From Confluentibacter citreus (GTDB taxonomy: Bacteria; Bacteroidota; Bacteroidia; Flavobacteriales; Flavobacteriaceae), in NCBI RefSeq assembly GCF_002807055.1, contig NZ_NIXN01000005.1, forward strand, positions 186,001 to 250,000: 64,000 nt of DNA, given 5' to 3'. Of the stretch, positions 17,335 to 25,541 are shown piece by piece. Numbering within the stretch: the first letter of the stretch is position 1; each line of letters opens with the position of its first letter. The notes beneath the pieces were generated by a model. That model worked only from the letters and a program-made list of their open reading frames with translations, made no database searches and had not been told where the DNA came from. A program made the position numbers and the translations under genes.

Positions 17335-20300
17335 ATGCAAAACAACAAATTTTGGCTTAAGCTAGCCATTGTAATGTCCTTTGGGATTTTAATTAGCTCC
17401 TGCAAAAGTAAGTCATCTGAAACAGTAGATGATACGCCTAAACGAATGGAAATTCTTTTTTTAGGTCACAAGAATAACACAAATCACGATTCCCATAAAT
17501 TAGCAGGTATCTTATCTAGGGAATATTTCAGAAGCGGTATCAATATTTCTTTTACCGACAATCCAGACGATTTAAACAAAGAGAATTTAGATCAGTATGC
17601 AGGGTTGATTGTGTATGCCAATCACGATACTATTTCTGATTCTCAGGCAGATGCTCTTCTCAATTATGTTAAAAGTGGCAAAGGCTTAATAGCTTTGCAC
17701 TCGGCGTCCTTTTGTTTTAGAAATAATGATGAGGTTGTAGAAATGATTGGTGGTCAGTTTAAAAGCCACAAGTTCGATACGATCCAGAATGTGATATTAA
17801 AGCCCGATCACGAGGTGATGAAAGGTATTACGGATTTTAAAACCTTGGATGAAACCTATGTACACGATAAACTTTCACCAAACATTGAAGTTTTGGGCGA
17901 GCGTGTTGAAGGCGATCATCACGAGCCTTATACATGGGTAAGACCTTATGGTGAAGGACGCGTATTCTACACGGCTTATGGCCATGATATGAGCACATTC
18001 ACAAACCAAGGATTTTTAGACTTAGTAAAGAATGGTTTAATGTGGGCAGTCGGAGAGAAGGCCAAGGCAAATCTTGAAAAGGTTTTTATTGCACAACCCA
18101 AATATGTTGATGGATTAGTACCTAATTACGAAAAGAGAGATCCAGCACCAAGGGTTCAGGAACCTTTAACGCCTGAAGAATCTATGTCTTTAATGCAGGT
18201 TCCGGTTGGATTTGAATTGAAATTATTTGCTTCCGAACCCATGATTTTCAATCCTATGTACATGAATTGGGATGAAAAAGGAAGGCTTTGGGTGATTGAA
18301 ACCGTAGATTATCCGAATGAAGTAAAAGAAGATGAATTGGGAGACGACCGTATCAAAATACTCGAGGATACGGATGGTGATGGCAAAGCGGATAAAGTAA
18401 CTATTTTTGCTGAAAAGCTAAACATCCCGACCAGTTTTGTGTTTTCTAACGGCGGAATTATTGTGAGTCAGTCACCGTCATTCCTATTCCTAAAAGACAC
18501 CAATGGCGACGATGTTGCCGATGTAAGGGAAGATATTTTACCTGGTTGGGGTAAAACCGATACACATGCGCAGTCTTCAAACTTACGTTATGGCTTAGAT
18601 AATGATATATGGGGCATGGTTGGATATTCCCGTTTTAATGGAGTATCACAGCAAGGCGGCACAGATTCCTTGTCTTTTGGTAATGCCATGTATAAATTTG
18701 ATCCGAATACACGAGATATAGAACATTTAGGTAATGCATCCAATAATACTTGGGGACTTGGTTTCTCAGAGGAATTTGATGTGTTTATTTCCACAGCAAA
18801 CAATACCCATTCCGCATTTTTCGGATTGCCTAAACGCTATTTTGAAAAAGCTGGTTTGGATGAAAACGGCATACTTAAATTAGATTCCCATTACGATATG
18901 CGTTATGCCATTAAAAACCTGCGTCAGGTAGATGTTATGGAGGGTTTTACCGCAGCGGCAGGACACAGTTTATATACCGCAAGGGAATTTCCTAAATCGT
19001 ATTGGAATAGTGTGGCGTTTGTTACCGAACCAACAGGTAGATTGGTGCATAAAGTGAATTTAAAACAAGAAGGCGCTGGTTTTATTGAAGATGGTGATGG
19101 TTGGAATTTATTGACCAGTGGCGATGAATGGGCGAGTCCTATACAAGCAGAAGTAGGGCCGGATGGTGCCGTATGGATAGCTGACTGGTATAACTTCATT
19201 ATCCAGCATAACCCAACACCATCAGCTGGTTCTGCGGGAGTTGATGCTTATAATGGGTATGGAAATGCGTATGTGAATCCGTTAAGGGACCGTTCACGCG
19301 GACGTATCTACAGAGTCATATATAAAGGACATGATAAAAAAAGTACTTTGTCATTAAGTAAGGATGATAAAGCAGGTCTTATTAAAGCCATTTCTAACAA
19401 TAACATGCTTTGGAGAACCCATGCGCAACGTTTATTGGTGGAGAGTAAAGACACGTCTGTGTTTCCTGAATTGTATAAAATAATACAAAATGAATCGCTT
19501 GATGAAATAGGAATTAACGCCCCAGCCATCCATGCATTATGGACACTTCATGGCTTAGGAGCCTTTGGTGATACTCCTAATAATGACGCTGTAAAAGTAG
19601 CTATCAAAGCATTATCACATCCTTCCGCGGGTGTTAGAAGAGCGGCTGTACAGGTATTGCCAAAAACAGCAAAATCTTTTGATGCTATTGAAAAAGCAGG
19701 TCTTTTTGATGATACCGATTTTAGAGTAAGATTAGCAGCGGTTTTAGCGACGACCGAAATGCCTGAATCTGATGGTATCGGACGTGCGCTTGTAAATATG
19801 GCAGAGAAGCAAGAAAATTTTGCCGACATGTGGTTGAAATACGCCTTGACGATTTCAAGTAAACTTAATGAACGAGGCTTTAGAGCAGAGTTTTCAAAAA
19901 GAGGATTGAATATGAATCCGTCATTAATGGAAGCTTCACTGTCTCAAAAGCTAGCGTTTGGCTCGCGTTTAAATGTCCTTCCATTGCGTAGAATGTTTAG
20001 GCAAGCCGTGCCATTGACGCCAGAAGTTGGTAGTAGTGAATGGATTGTTTCTGGCGATGTGGAATTAAGACAAAGAGACGATGAACCCGCAGGATATGCA
20101 GGCGTTATTATGGTTCAAGGGAATCGAAGGGACGGTTACGGACTGTATTTCATGGAGAATAAACTAAATTTTGTAATTAACCAAAATGGTAAAGCCTACA
20201 AAGTAGTCACTACAGAACCGTTGCCAAATAAGTTCTCTTTTACGGCAGGTTTACAAGAAGATGGTACCATGAAACTAACCATAAACGGTAAAGAAGCTGG

Positions 20301-20865
20301 TTCTGCTAAAACAGCTGGTTTATTTAAGAAGAATCTTGATTTAGGTCTTAGAGTTGGTTTTGAAAGAAGCCTTGGTGCTGATAAGGTTGCCAATTATCCA
20401 GATAACTATTTCTCAAGATCCACTGCTTTTGAAAATGGGAAGCTTGAAATACTTAACAAATCCGAAGTGACGGAGGTTGTTGAAAACGTAGACCAAGTCA
20501 TTGTATTGAATACTCTAAAAGATGTGATGAAGTATGATAAGGAATTGATCACTGCTAAGGCAGGGACAACCATACAAATCGTATTGAACAATCCAGATTT
20601 CATGCAACATAATTTATTGCTTCTTAAGCCAGGAACTATGGAACTTGTTGGTGCGGCAGCAGATAAGTTGGCGAGTGATCCTAACGGACAGAAAATGAAT
20701 TATGTACCGGCCATGGCAGAAGTGTTGGCTTCAACGCCATTAATCAATACGGGCGGTAGTTATACCATAACCATTAAACTGCCCAATGCAAAAGGAGATT
20801 ATCCATATATATGTACATTCCCAGGCCACTGGCGTATCATGAAAGGTATTTTACGAGTTAACTAA
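17335..20865 (+). CDS. ThuA - PVC-type dehydrogenase - HEAT - azurin-like cupredoxin lipoprotein
   Basis: A 1176-residue lipoprotein (signal ending ILISSC, lipid Cys23). The ATG at 17335 is chosen over one at 17284 because it gives a proper signal peptide. Domains in order are a ThuA-like fold (about 35-242), a glucose/sorbosone-dehydrogenase-like beta propeller of the PVC type (about 286-665), HEAT-like helices (about 672-885), a laminin-G/DUF1080-like beta sandwich (about 892-1038) and a C-terminal cupredoxin (about 1052-1176). The copper ligands His1092, Cys1160, His1165 and Met1169 keep the azurin spacing C-x4-H-x3-M. There is no CxxCH heme motif anywhere, although many relatives carry one. 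I infer a periplasm-facing sugar oxidoreductase passing electrons to its own copper site. It is first in an operon with MFS, epimerase and Gfo/Idh genes. Confidence 0.85.
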   Translation: MQNNKFWLKLAIVMSFGILISSCKSKSSETVDDTPKRMEILFLGHKNNTNHDSHKLAGILSREYFRSGINISFTDNPDDLNKENLDQYAGLIVYANHDTISDSQADALLNYVKSGKGLIALHSASFCFRNNDEVVEMIGGQFKSHKFDTIQNVILKPDHEVMKGITDFKTLDETYVHDKLSPNIEVLGERVEGDHHEPYTWVRPYGEGRVFYTAYGHDMSTFTNQGFLDLVKNGLMWAVGEKAKANLEKVFIAQPKYVDGLVPNYEKRDPAPRVQEPLTPEESMSLMQVPVGFELKLFASEPMIFNPMYMNWDEKGRLWVIETVDYPNEVKEDELGDDRIKILEDTDGDGKADKVTIFAEKLNIPTSFVFSNGGIIVSQSPSFLFLKDTNGDDVADVREDILPGWGKTDTHAQSSNLRYGLDNDIWGMVGYSRFNGVSQQGGTDSLSFGNAMYKFDPNTRDIEHLGNASNNTWGLGFSEEFDVFISTANNTHSAFFGLPKRYFEKAGLDENGILKLDSHYDMRYAIKNLRQVDVMEGFTAAAGHSLYTAREFPKSYWNSVAFVTEPTGRLVHKVNLKQEGAGFIEDGDGWNLLTSGDEWASPIQAEVGPDGAVWIADWYNFIIQHNPTPSAGSAGVDAYNGYGNAYVNPLRDRSRGRIYRVIYKGHDKKSTLSLSKDDKAGLIKAISNNNMLWRTHAQRLLVESKDTSVFPELYKIIQNESLDEIGINAPAIHALWTLHGLGAFGDTPNNDAVKVAIKALSHPSAGVRRAAVQVLPKTAKSFDAIEKAGLFDDTDFRVRLAAVLATTEMPESDGIGRALVNMAEKQENFADMWLKYALTISSKLNERGFRAEFSKRGLNMNPSLMEASLSQKLAFGSRLNVLPLRRMFRQAVPLTPEVGSSEWIVSGDVELRQRDDEPAGYAGVIMVQGNRRDGYGLYFMENKLNFVINQNGKAYKVVTTEPLPNKFSFTAGLQEDGTMKLTINGKEAGSAKTAGLFKKNLDLGLRVGFERSLGADKVANYPDNYFSRSTAFENGKLEILNKSEVTEVVENVDQVIVLNTLKDVMKYDKELITAKAGTTIQIVLNNPDFMQHNLLLLKPGTMELVGAAADKLASDPNGQKMNYVPAMAEVLASTPLINTGGSYTITIKLPNAKGDYPYICTFPGHWRIMKGILRVN

Positions 20866-20907
20866 ACTAAAAACTAAATAAGATTACTAACCAATTTATT
20901 TTATTTT

Positions 20908-22425
20908 ATGGATAATCAAACGAATTCTGCGCCTGATAGATTGTTGTTTTTAACCTGCTTCATAGCAATTGTAACAACGGCTTTCGGATTTATCCTTCGG
21001 GCAATCGTGTTGCCAGAATGGGGTGTTCAATTTAATCTTACCCAAACACAATTGGGAGAAATCTCGGGTGTTGGTTTATGGCCATTCGCTATTAGTATTG
21101 TGCTTTTCAGTTTAGTGGTTGATAAAATAGGCTACAAAACTTCTTTGGGGTTTGCATTTATTTGTCATGTCACTTCGGTTATTTTAACGGTGAGCGCTGA
21201 CGGCTATAGCACGCTATATCTTGCCACATTTATAGGTGCTATAGGAAATGGCGTTGTAGAAGCTGTTGCAAATCCTGTGGTAGCCACTATGTTCTCAAAA
21301 GACAAAACAAAATGGTTAAACATGCTTCATGCAGGTTGGCCTGGCGGCTTGGTACTTGGCGGTATCATTGCCTTGTTAATGGGAACCGATGTACCGTGGG
21401 AGTATAAAATAGCGTTGACATTAATACCAACCTTCGTGTATGGTATTATGATGTTGCGTAGAAAATTCCCTTTAAACGAACGCGTACAAGCTGGGGTGTC
21501 TTATAAAGAAATGTTACAGGAAGTTGGCGCCATTGGTGCCTTGGTAATTGTTGCCATCATTGTGTTTCAATTAGGTGAGGTGTTTGGATGGGCCATTTGG
21601 TTAAACGTGGCAATTATTATGTTAATAACCATTTTATTCGGATTGTATACCAAGAGTTTCGGACAACCATTATTCGTCATTCTGTTGGTGATTATGATAC
21701 CGCTTGCCGTTACGGAGTTGGGTACGGATAGCTGGATTACGGATTTAATGACGCCGGCTATGACGCAAATCGGACTTCAAGCAGGGTGGATATTAGTTTA
21801 TACCTCTGCGATTATGTTTGTGTTACGATTATTTGCAGGTTCCATCATCCATAGAGTGTCGCCGCTTGGGCTATTGGCTATTTGTTCCGTAGTTGCAGGA
21901 ATCGGCTTATTTTTCATGTCCTATGCCGTTGGAGTCATGATATTGGTAGCGGCAACCATTTACGGATTTGGTAAAGCCTTTTTCTGGCCAACAATGCTTG
22001 GTGTGGTGGCGGAGCGCTTTCCTAAAGGTGGTGCCCTTACTCTAAATATTATTGGCGGTTTGGGTATGATAGCAGCAGGCGTTATTGGTGCTGGTGTGAT
22101 AGGATTTGTTCAAGACAGTTCCATTGAAAAAGGTATTAAAGCTTATGATTCAAAACAGAATACCGAGTTAAGTCAAAACTACATTACCGAAGAAAAAACC
22201 AGTGTTTTTGGAGACTATAGGGCCTTAGATCAAATAAAATTCGAGAATGCTTCTGAAAAAGAGGTGGCGACCATCACAGAGATTCAGCATCAATCTAAAA
22301 AAGAAGCCTTACGCTACATTGTTATATTTCCTGTTTTGATGTTTATAAGTTATATGGCACTCATCTTCTATTTCCGAAGTAAAGGCGGTTATGCTGCGGT
22401 AGCATTAACCAAGCAAAACGAATAA
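20908..22425 (+). CDS. MFS transporter, sugar type
   Basis: A 505-residue major facilitator with about 12 hydrophobic helices. Typical MFS features are the loop 2-3 region (DKIGYKTSLG) and the paired GWPGGLVLGG stretch. A large soluble insert of roughly 80 residues (about 400-480, DSSIEKGIKAY...KKEALRY) sits before the last helix. It begins 42 bp after the dehydrogenase gene and ends 15 bp before the epimerase gene, so it is probably co-transcribed and imports the sugar or keto-sugar that the neighbours process. The substrate is not visible in the sequence. Confidence 0.85.
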   Translation: MDNQTNSAPDRLLFLTCFIAIVTTAFGFILRAIVLPEWGVQFNLTQTQLGEISGVGLWPFAISIVLFSLVVDKIGYKTSLGFAFICHVTSVILTVSADGYSTLYLATFIGAIGNGVVEAVANPVVATMFSKDKTKWLNMLHAGWPGGLVLGGIIALLMGTDVPWEYKIALTLIPTFVYGIMMLRRKFPLNERVQAGVSYKEMLQEVGAIGALVIVAIIVFQLGEVFGWAIWLNVAIIMLITILFGLYTKSFGQPLFVILLVIMIPLAVTELGTDSWITDLMTPAMTQIGLQAGWILVYTSAIMFVLRLFAGSIIHRVSPLGLLAICSVVAGIGLFFMSYAVGVMILVAATIYGFGKAFFWPTMLGVVAERFPKGGALTLNIIGGLGMIAAGVIGAGVIGFVQDSSIEKGIKAYDSKQNTELSQNYITEEKTSVFGDYRALDQIKFENASEKEVATITEIQHQSKKEALRYIVIFPVLMFISYMALIFYFRSKGGYAAVALTKQNE

Positions 22426-22440
22426 AAATAAAAGAAATTA

Positions 22441-23304
22441 ATGGCATTGAATATAAAATATGGCGTGAGTACCTGGTTGTGGGCATCACCGTTTTCAACC
22501 GAAACGATACAGGAACTTTTCCCAAAAATAGCCCAATTAGGGTTTGATGTGGTGGAAATAGCTGTGGAAGACCCCGCGCTTATCGATGTAAAAAAAGTAA
22601 AGACCGCTTTAAATGACTATGGTTTAGAAACCGCCATTTGTGGGGCATTTGGTAATTCTCGGGATTTAACCAATGAATCTAAACAGGTACAACAAAATGG
22701 ATTGTCATACATAGAATCCTGTTTAGATATCTGTGCCGAATTGGGGGTGTCCTTTTTTGCAGGACCGATGTATTCCGCAGTCGGGAAGGCACGGATGTTA
22801 AAACCCGACCAGCGAAAAGCGGAATGGGATTTAGCCGTAAACAATCTGCAAAAGGTTTGTGATATGGCGGGTTCAAGAGGACTCAACATCGCCTTAGAAC
22901 CCTTAAACAGATTCGAATCAGATTTAGTAAATACTGCGGATGACGTGATGCGTATGGTAAAAGATATTAATCACCCTTCGGCAAATGTCATATTGGATAG
23001 TTTTCACATGAGTATTGAAGAACGTGATGTAGAGCAAGCCATTAAATCGGTCGGTGATAAACTAATTCATTTACAGGTTTCCGAAAATTACAGAGGGGCG
23101 CCGGGTAGCGGACAAACTCCTTGGGATGCCTATAAAAGAGGCTTGGAAGCCATTGGATATAAGGGTATTGTATCCATTGAAAGTTTTACAACCGAGAATG
23201 TAGAATTGGCAGGAGCCGTTTGTTTTTGGACGCCTAAAGCGGATACGCAAGATGATTTTGCAAAAGACGGCTTGAAGTTTCTAAAAACATGGGCAAGAGA
23301 GTAA
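22441..23304 (+). CDS. Sugar isomerase/epimerase, D-tagatose 3-epimerase-like
   Basis: A 287-residue xylose-isomerase-like TIM barrel. The expected metal and catalytic residues are visible: Glu in NIALEPLNRFE, Asp in VILDSFHMSIEE, His in LIHLQVSENYRG and Glu in GIVSIESF. This pattern fits the D-tagatose/D-psicose 3-epimerase and related keto-sugar epimerase group; members in Gfo/Idh-ThuA loci may act on 3-keto-sugars instead. There is no signal peptide, so it is cytoplasmic. It starts 15 bp after the MFS gene. The operon may be interrupted by the repeat at 23320-23466 before the Gfo/Idh gene. Confidence 0.87.
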   Translation: MALNIKYGVSTWLWASPFSTETIQELFPKIAQLGFDVVEIAVEDPALIDVKKVKTALNDYGLETAICGAFGNSRDLTNESKQVQQNGLSYIESCLDICAELGVSFFAGPMYSAVGKARMLKPDQRKAEWDLAVNNLQKVCDMAGSRGLNIALEPLNRFESDLVNTADDVMRMVKDINHPSANVILDSFHMSIEERDVEQAIKSVGDKLIHLQVSENYRGAPGSGQTPWDAYKRGLEAIGYKGIVSIESFTTENVELAGAVCFWTPKADTQDDFAKDGLKFLKTWARE

Positions 23305-23319
23305 TTAATTTTTGAAGGG

Positions 23320-23466
23320 TTCTCGATACAATTCGCTTATAGCGAATCACTCGAACTGACAGGCTAACTAAATTAATATTGCAACCCTGAAAGTCACTTC
23401 GAGTGGATTTGCGAAGAGCAACGTAGCAAATTTGTATCGAGAAGATATATGTCGCTCGAACTGACA
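23320..23466. repeat. Composite inverted/direct repeat, Flavobacteriaceae intergenic type
   Basis: TTCTCGATACAA (23320-23331) and its complement TTGTATCGAGAA (23432-23443) form inverted ends. TCGAACTGACA occurs twice in direct orientation (23351-23361 and 23456-23466), and GCGAA/TTCGC pairs lie inside. It is non-coding and inserted between two genes of one apparent operon. It resembles dispersed palindromic repeats of this bacterial family; its copy number could not be examined. Confidence 0.7.
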
Positions 23467-23538
23467 TTAAATAGATATGAAAGTTTCAAAAAAAACACAA
23501 CATAATTAAGCATATATTAAAACTAATAGATTAAAGTT

Positions 23539-24669
23539 ATGAGTAAAAAAATAAACGTAGCCATTGTAGGTCTAGGATTTGGAGCCGAGTTTATCCCCAT
23601 CTATCAAAAACACCCCAATGCGGTTATGTACGCTATTTGCCAGCGTAACGAAGATAAACTGAAAGAGATAGGTGACGAATTTGGTATAGATGTGCGTTAC
23701 ACAGATTATGACGAATTGTTAAAAGACCCAAACATACATGCGGTACATATCAATACGCCCATTCCTAATCATGGAGAGCAATCCATTAAAGCCTTAAAAG
23801 CAGGCAAACATGTGGCTTGTACCGTGCCCATGGCAACAACGGTTGAGGAATGTAAGCAAATCGTAGAGTTGGTTAAGTCCACCGGGTTGATCTATATGAT
23901 GATGGAAACCGTGGTCTATGCCCGTGAGTTTTTGTTTATGAAGGAGCTATACGATAAAGGCGAATTAGGTAAAATACAATACTTAAAAGCGAGTCACCAA
24001 CAAGATATGGACGGTTGGCCGAATTACTGGCCAGGATTGCCACCCATGCATTATGCCACCCATTGCGTAGGACCTGTATTGGCATTAACTAGGGCAGAAG
24101 CGGAATATGTGTCTTGCTTTGGTTCAGGAACCATTCGAGAAGAACTGATTCCTAAATACAACTCACCTTTTGCGGTTGAAAGTACCCATATCAAGTTTAA
24201 AGATTCTGATATCAGTGCCCATGTGTACCGATCGCTTTTTGATGTGGCACGTCAGTATAGAGAAAGTTTTGAGGTGTATGGTTCCAAAAAATCGGTGGAA
24301 TGGCCGTTAATAGAAGGACATCCATTAGTAGTGCATACCGCTAAAAAGCCTGAGCCAGAGATTCCTCAAGAAGTAGAATCGCCAGATTATGCCAAGTACT
24401 TACCTGAGGAAATTCAACGTTTTACCACCAAAGGTGTGTATGACACGGACGATCACCAACATTTATCCTTTACACAAGGCGCTGGACATGGTGGTTCCCA
24501 CCCGCATTTGGTGCATGAGTTTGTAAATGCATTAGTAAAAGGTACAGAGCCTTACCCAAATGCCAAACAATCTGCCAACATCACGTGTGTGGGTATTTTG
24601 GCGCATGAGTCGGCTTTGCAAGGTGGTAAACAAATGAATTTGCCGGACTTTACCCTAAGCGGTAAATAA
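23539..24669 (+). CDS. Gfo/Idh/MocA family oxidoreductase lacking the EKP lysine
   Basis: A 376-residue cytoplasmic NAD(P)-dependent sugar oxidoreductase. The Rossmann start VAIVGLGFGAEF is at about 6-17. The usual E-K-P motif at the end of the nucleotide domain is Thr95-Val96-Pro97 (HVACTVPMAT), so the lysine thought to act in catalysis is missing. Downstream, METVVYAREF and MHYATHCVGPVLALT form the substrate-side motifs. An extended C-terminal region contains HQHLSFTQGAGHGGSHPHLVHEFV, rich in His. Its family neighbours (ThuA fold, epimerase, MFS) suggest a role in keto-sugar interconversion or carbohydrate catabolism. It is the last gene of the locus before a strong terminator. Confidence 0.87.
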   Translation: MSKKINVAIVGLGFGAEFIPIYQKHPNAVMYAICQRNEDKLKEIGDEFGIDVRYTDYDELLKDPNIHAVHINTPIPNHGEQSIKALKAGKHVACTVPMATTVEECKQIVELVKSTGLIYMMMETVVYAREFLFMKELYDKGELGKIQYLKASHQQDMDGWPNYWPGLPPMHYATHCVGPVLALTRAEAEYVSCFGSGTIREELIPKYNSPFAVESTHIKFKDSDISAHVYRSLFDVARQYRESFEVYGSKKSVEWPLIEGHPLVVHTAKKPEPEIPQEVESPDYAKYLPEEIQRFTTKGVYDTDDHQHLSFTQGAGHGGSHPHLVHEFVNALVKGTEPYPNAKQSANITCVGILAHESALQGGKQMNLPDFTLSGK

Positions 24670-24698
24670 GGTCGCTTAAATAATTTGAATTAGTCGAA

Positions 24699-24728
24699 AA
24701 TCCTGAGTATTATACTCAGGATTTTTTT
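24699..24728 (+). terminator. Terminator ending the sugar operon
   Basis: AATCCTGAGTA (24699-24709) and TACTCAGGATT (24713-24723) form an 11-bp perfect stem with a 3-nt loop (or a slightly shorter stem with a larger loop), followed by eight T residues. Confidence 0.9.
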
Positions 24729-24747
24729 TGCGTTATTGCGAGTCATC

Positions 24748-24829
24748 CGTCATTGCGAGGTACGAAGCAGTCCCATTATGTAGAACTAGAATTAAACAGA
24801 TTGCTTCGTCGTGCCTCCTCGCAATGACG
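24748..24829. repeat. 82-bp palindromic repeat element, copy A
   Basis: It begins CGTCATTGCGAGGTACGAAG and ends with the matching inverted end CCTCGCAATGACG, with a central GTAGAACTAGAATTAAACAG. It is nearly the reverse complement of the element at 28979-29060 and has the same length. It ends exactly where the TetR stop codon begins (24830). A further half arm, CGTTATTGCGAG, lies just to its left (24731-24742). Confidence 0.85.
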
Positions 24830-25447
24830 TTATTTTTTAGGAACAAAAAGTATTTGAAGATAGTTTTGTAGGTGTCTTAATTGTTTTGCCGTTAAATCGG
24901 GTTCGTTTACGGATTTTGAAAGAATAAATCCGCCTTCAAAAATCACCGTAAACGTATCGGCCAACGAATTAAGATCCTCTTCAATAACCATGTCATATTG
25001 TTCAAGGATGTTTTGCATTAATATCTCAATATTATCTCTCCAAGTCAATATCGTTTTCGCAATATCTTTTTTGATTTCCTCATCAAATAAATTTGATTCA
25101 TTAATAAACGACGCATACAAACAGCCAGGATGTGGTGCTTTTAAACCGGCCAGCACATCTATAAAAATCTGAATAAACTTCAATAACCTGTCTAGGGGTT
25201 TATCCTTTAAATCTTGTGTGTTCTTTAAAGCCGCTTCCATAGTAGAGAGGTCTAAGCGTATAAATTCCTCAATGAGTGCTTTTGCTAAATCGTTTTTTGT
25301 TTTAAAGTGATAAAAGAATGCGCCTTTGGTTAACGCGGTTTTCTCTAATATGTGGTCGATACTGGTGCCAGCATAGCCATTTTGAAGTATCAACGCTTTA
25401 GATTCTTGTAGTATTTTATCTCGTGTAGGTTTTCCATCTCTTGCCAT
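24830..25447 (-). CDS. TetR/AcrR family transcriptional repressor
   Basis: A 205-residue one-component regulator. The N-terminal helix-turn-helix spans about residues 10-55, with the recognition region TSIDHILEKTALTKGAFFYHFKTKNDL. The C-terminal ligand domain contains APHPGCLYASFINE, a Cys-containing motif seen in NemR-like members. It is divergent from a membrane hydroxylase gene across a 94-bp gap holding two CTAG-centred palindromes, so it very probably represses that gene and itself. Its stop codon abuts repeat copy A. Confidence 0.9.
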   Translation of the reverse strand: MARDGKPTRDKILQESKALILQNGYAGTSIDHILEKTALTKGAFFYHFKTKNDLAKALIEEFIRLDLSTMEAALKNTQDLKDKPLDRLLKFIQIFIDVLAGLKAPHPGCLYASFINESNLFDEEIKKDIAKTILTWRDNIEILMQNILEQYDMVIEEDLNSLADTFTVIFEGGFILSKSVNEPDLTAKQLRHLQNYLQILFVPKK

Positions 25448-25472
25448 AATCCAAAAATAATAAAAAAATAAA

Positions 25473-25524
25473 CAAACTAGTTGGTATGTTTGAATATATT
25501 TTTATATTTGTACCGTCTAGTCTG
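25473..25524 (+). promoter_or_regulatory. Promoter with two CTAG-centred operator sites
   Basis: A promoter for the hydroxylase gene is visible: TTG at 25481-25483, a 19-nt spacer, then TATATTTG at 25503-25510. Two related imperfect palindromes flank it: CAAACTAGTTGG (25474-25485, 10 of 12 self-complementary positions) over the -33 element, and ACCGTCTAGTCTGT (25512-25525) over the expected start site. Their CTAG centres (25477-25480 and 25517-25520) are exactly 40 bp apart. Probable TetR operator pair. Confidence 0.65.
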
Positions 25525-25541
25525 TATAATTAAAAAAAATA

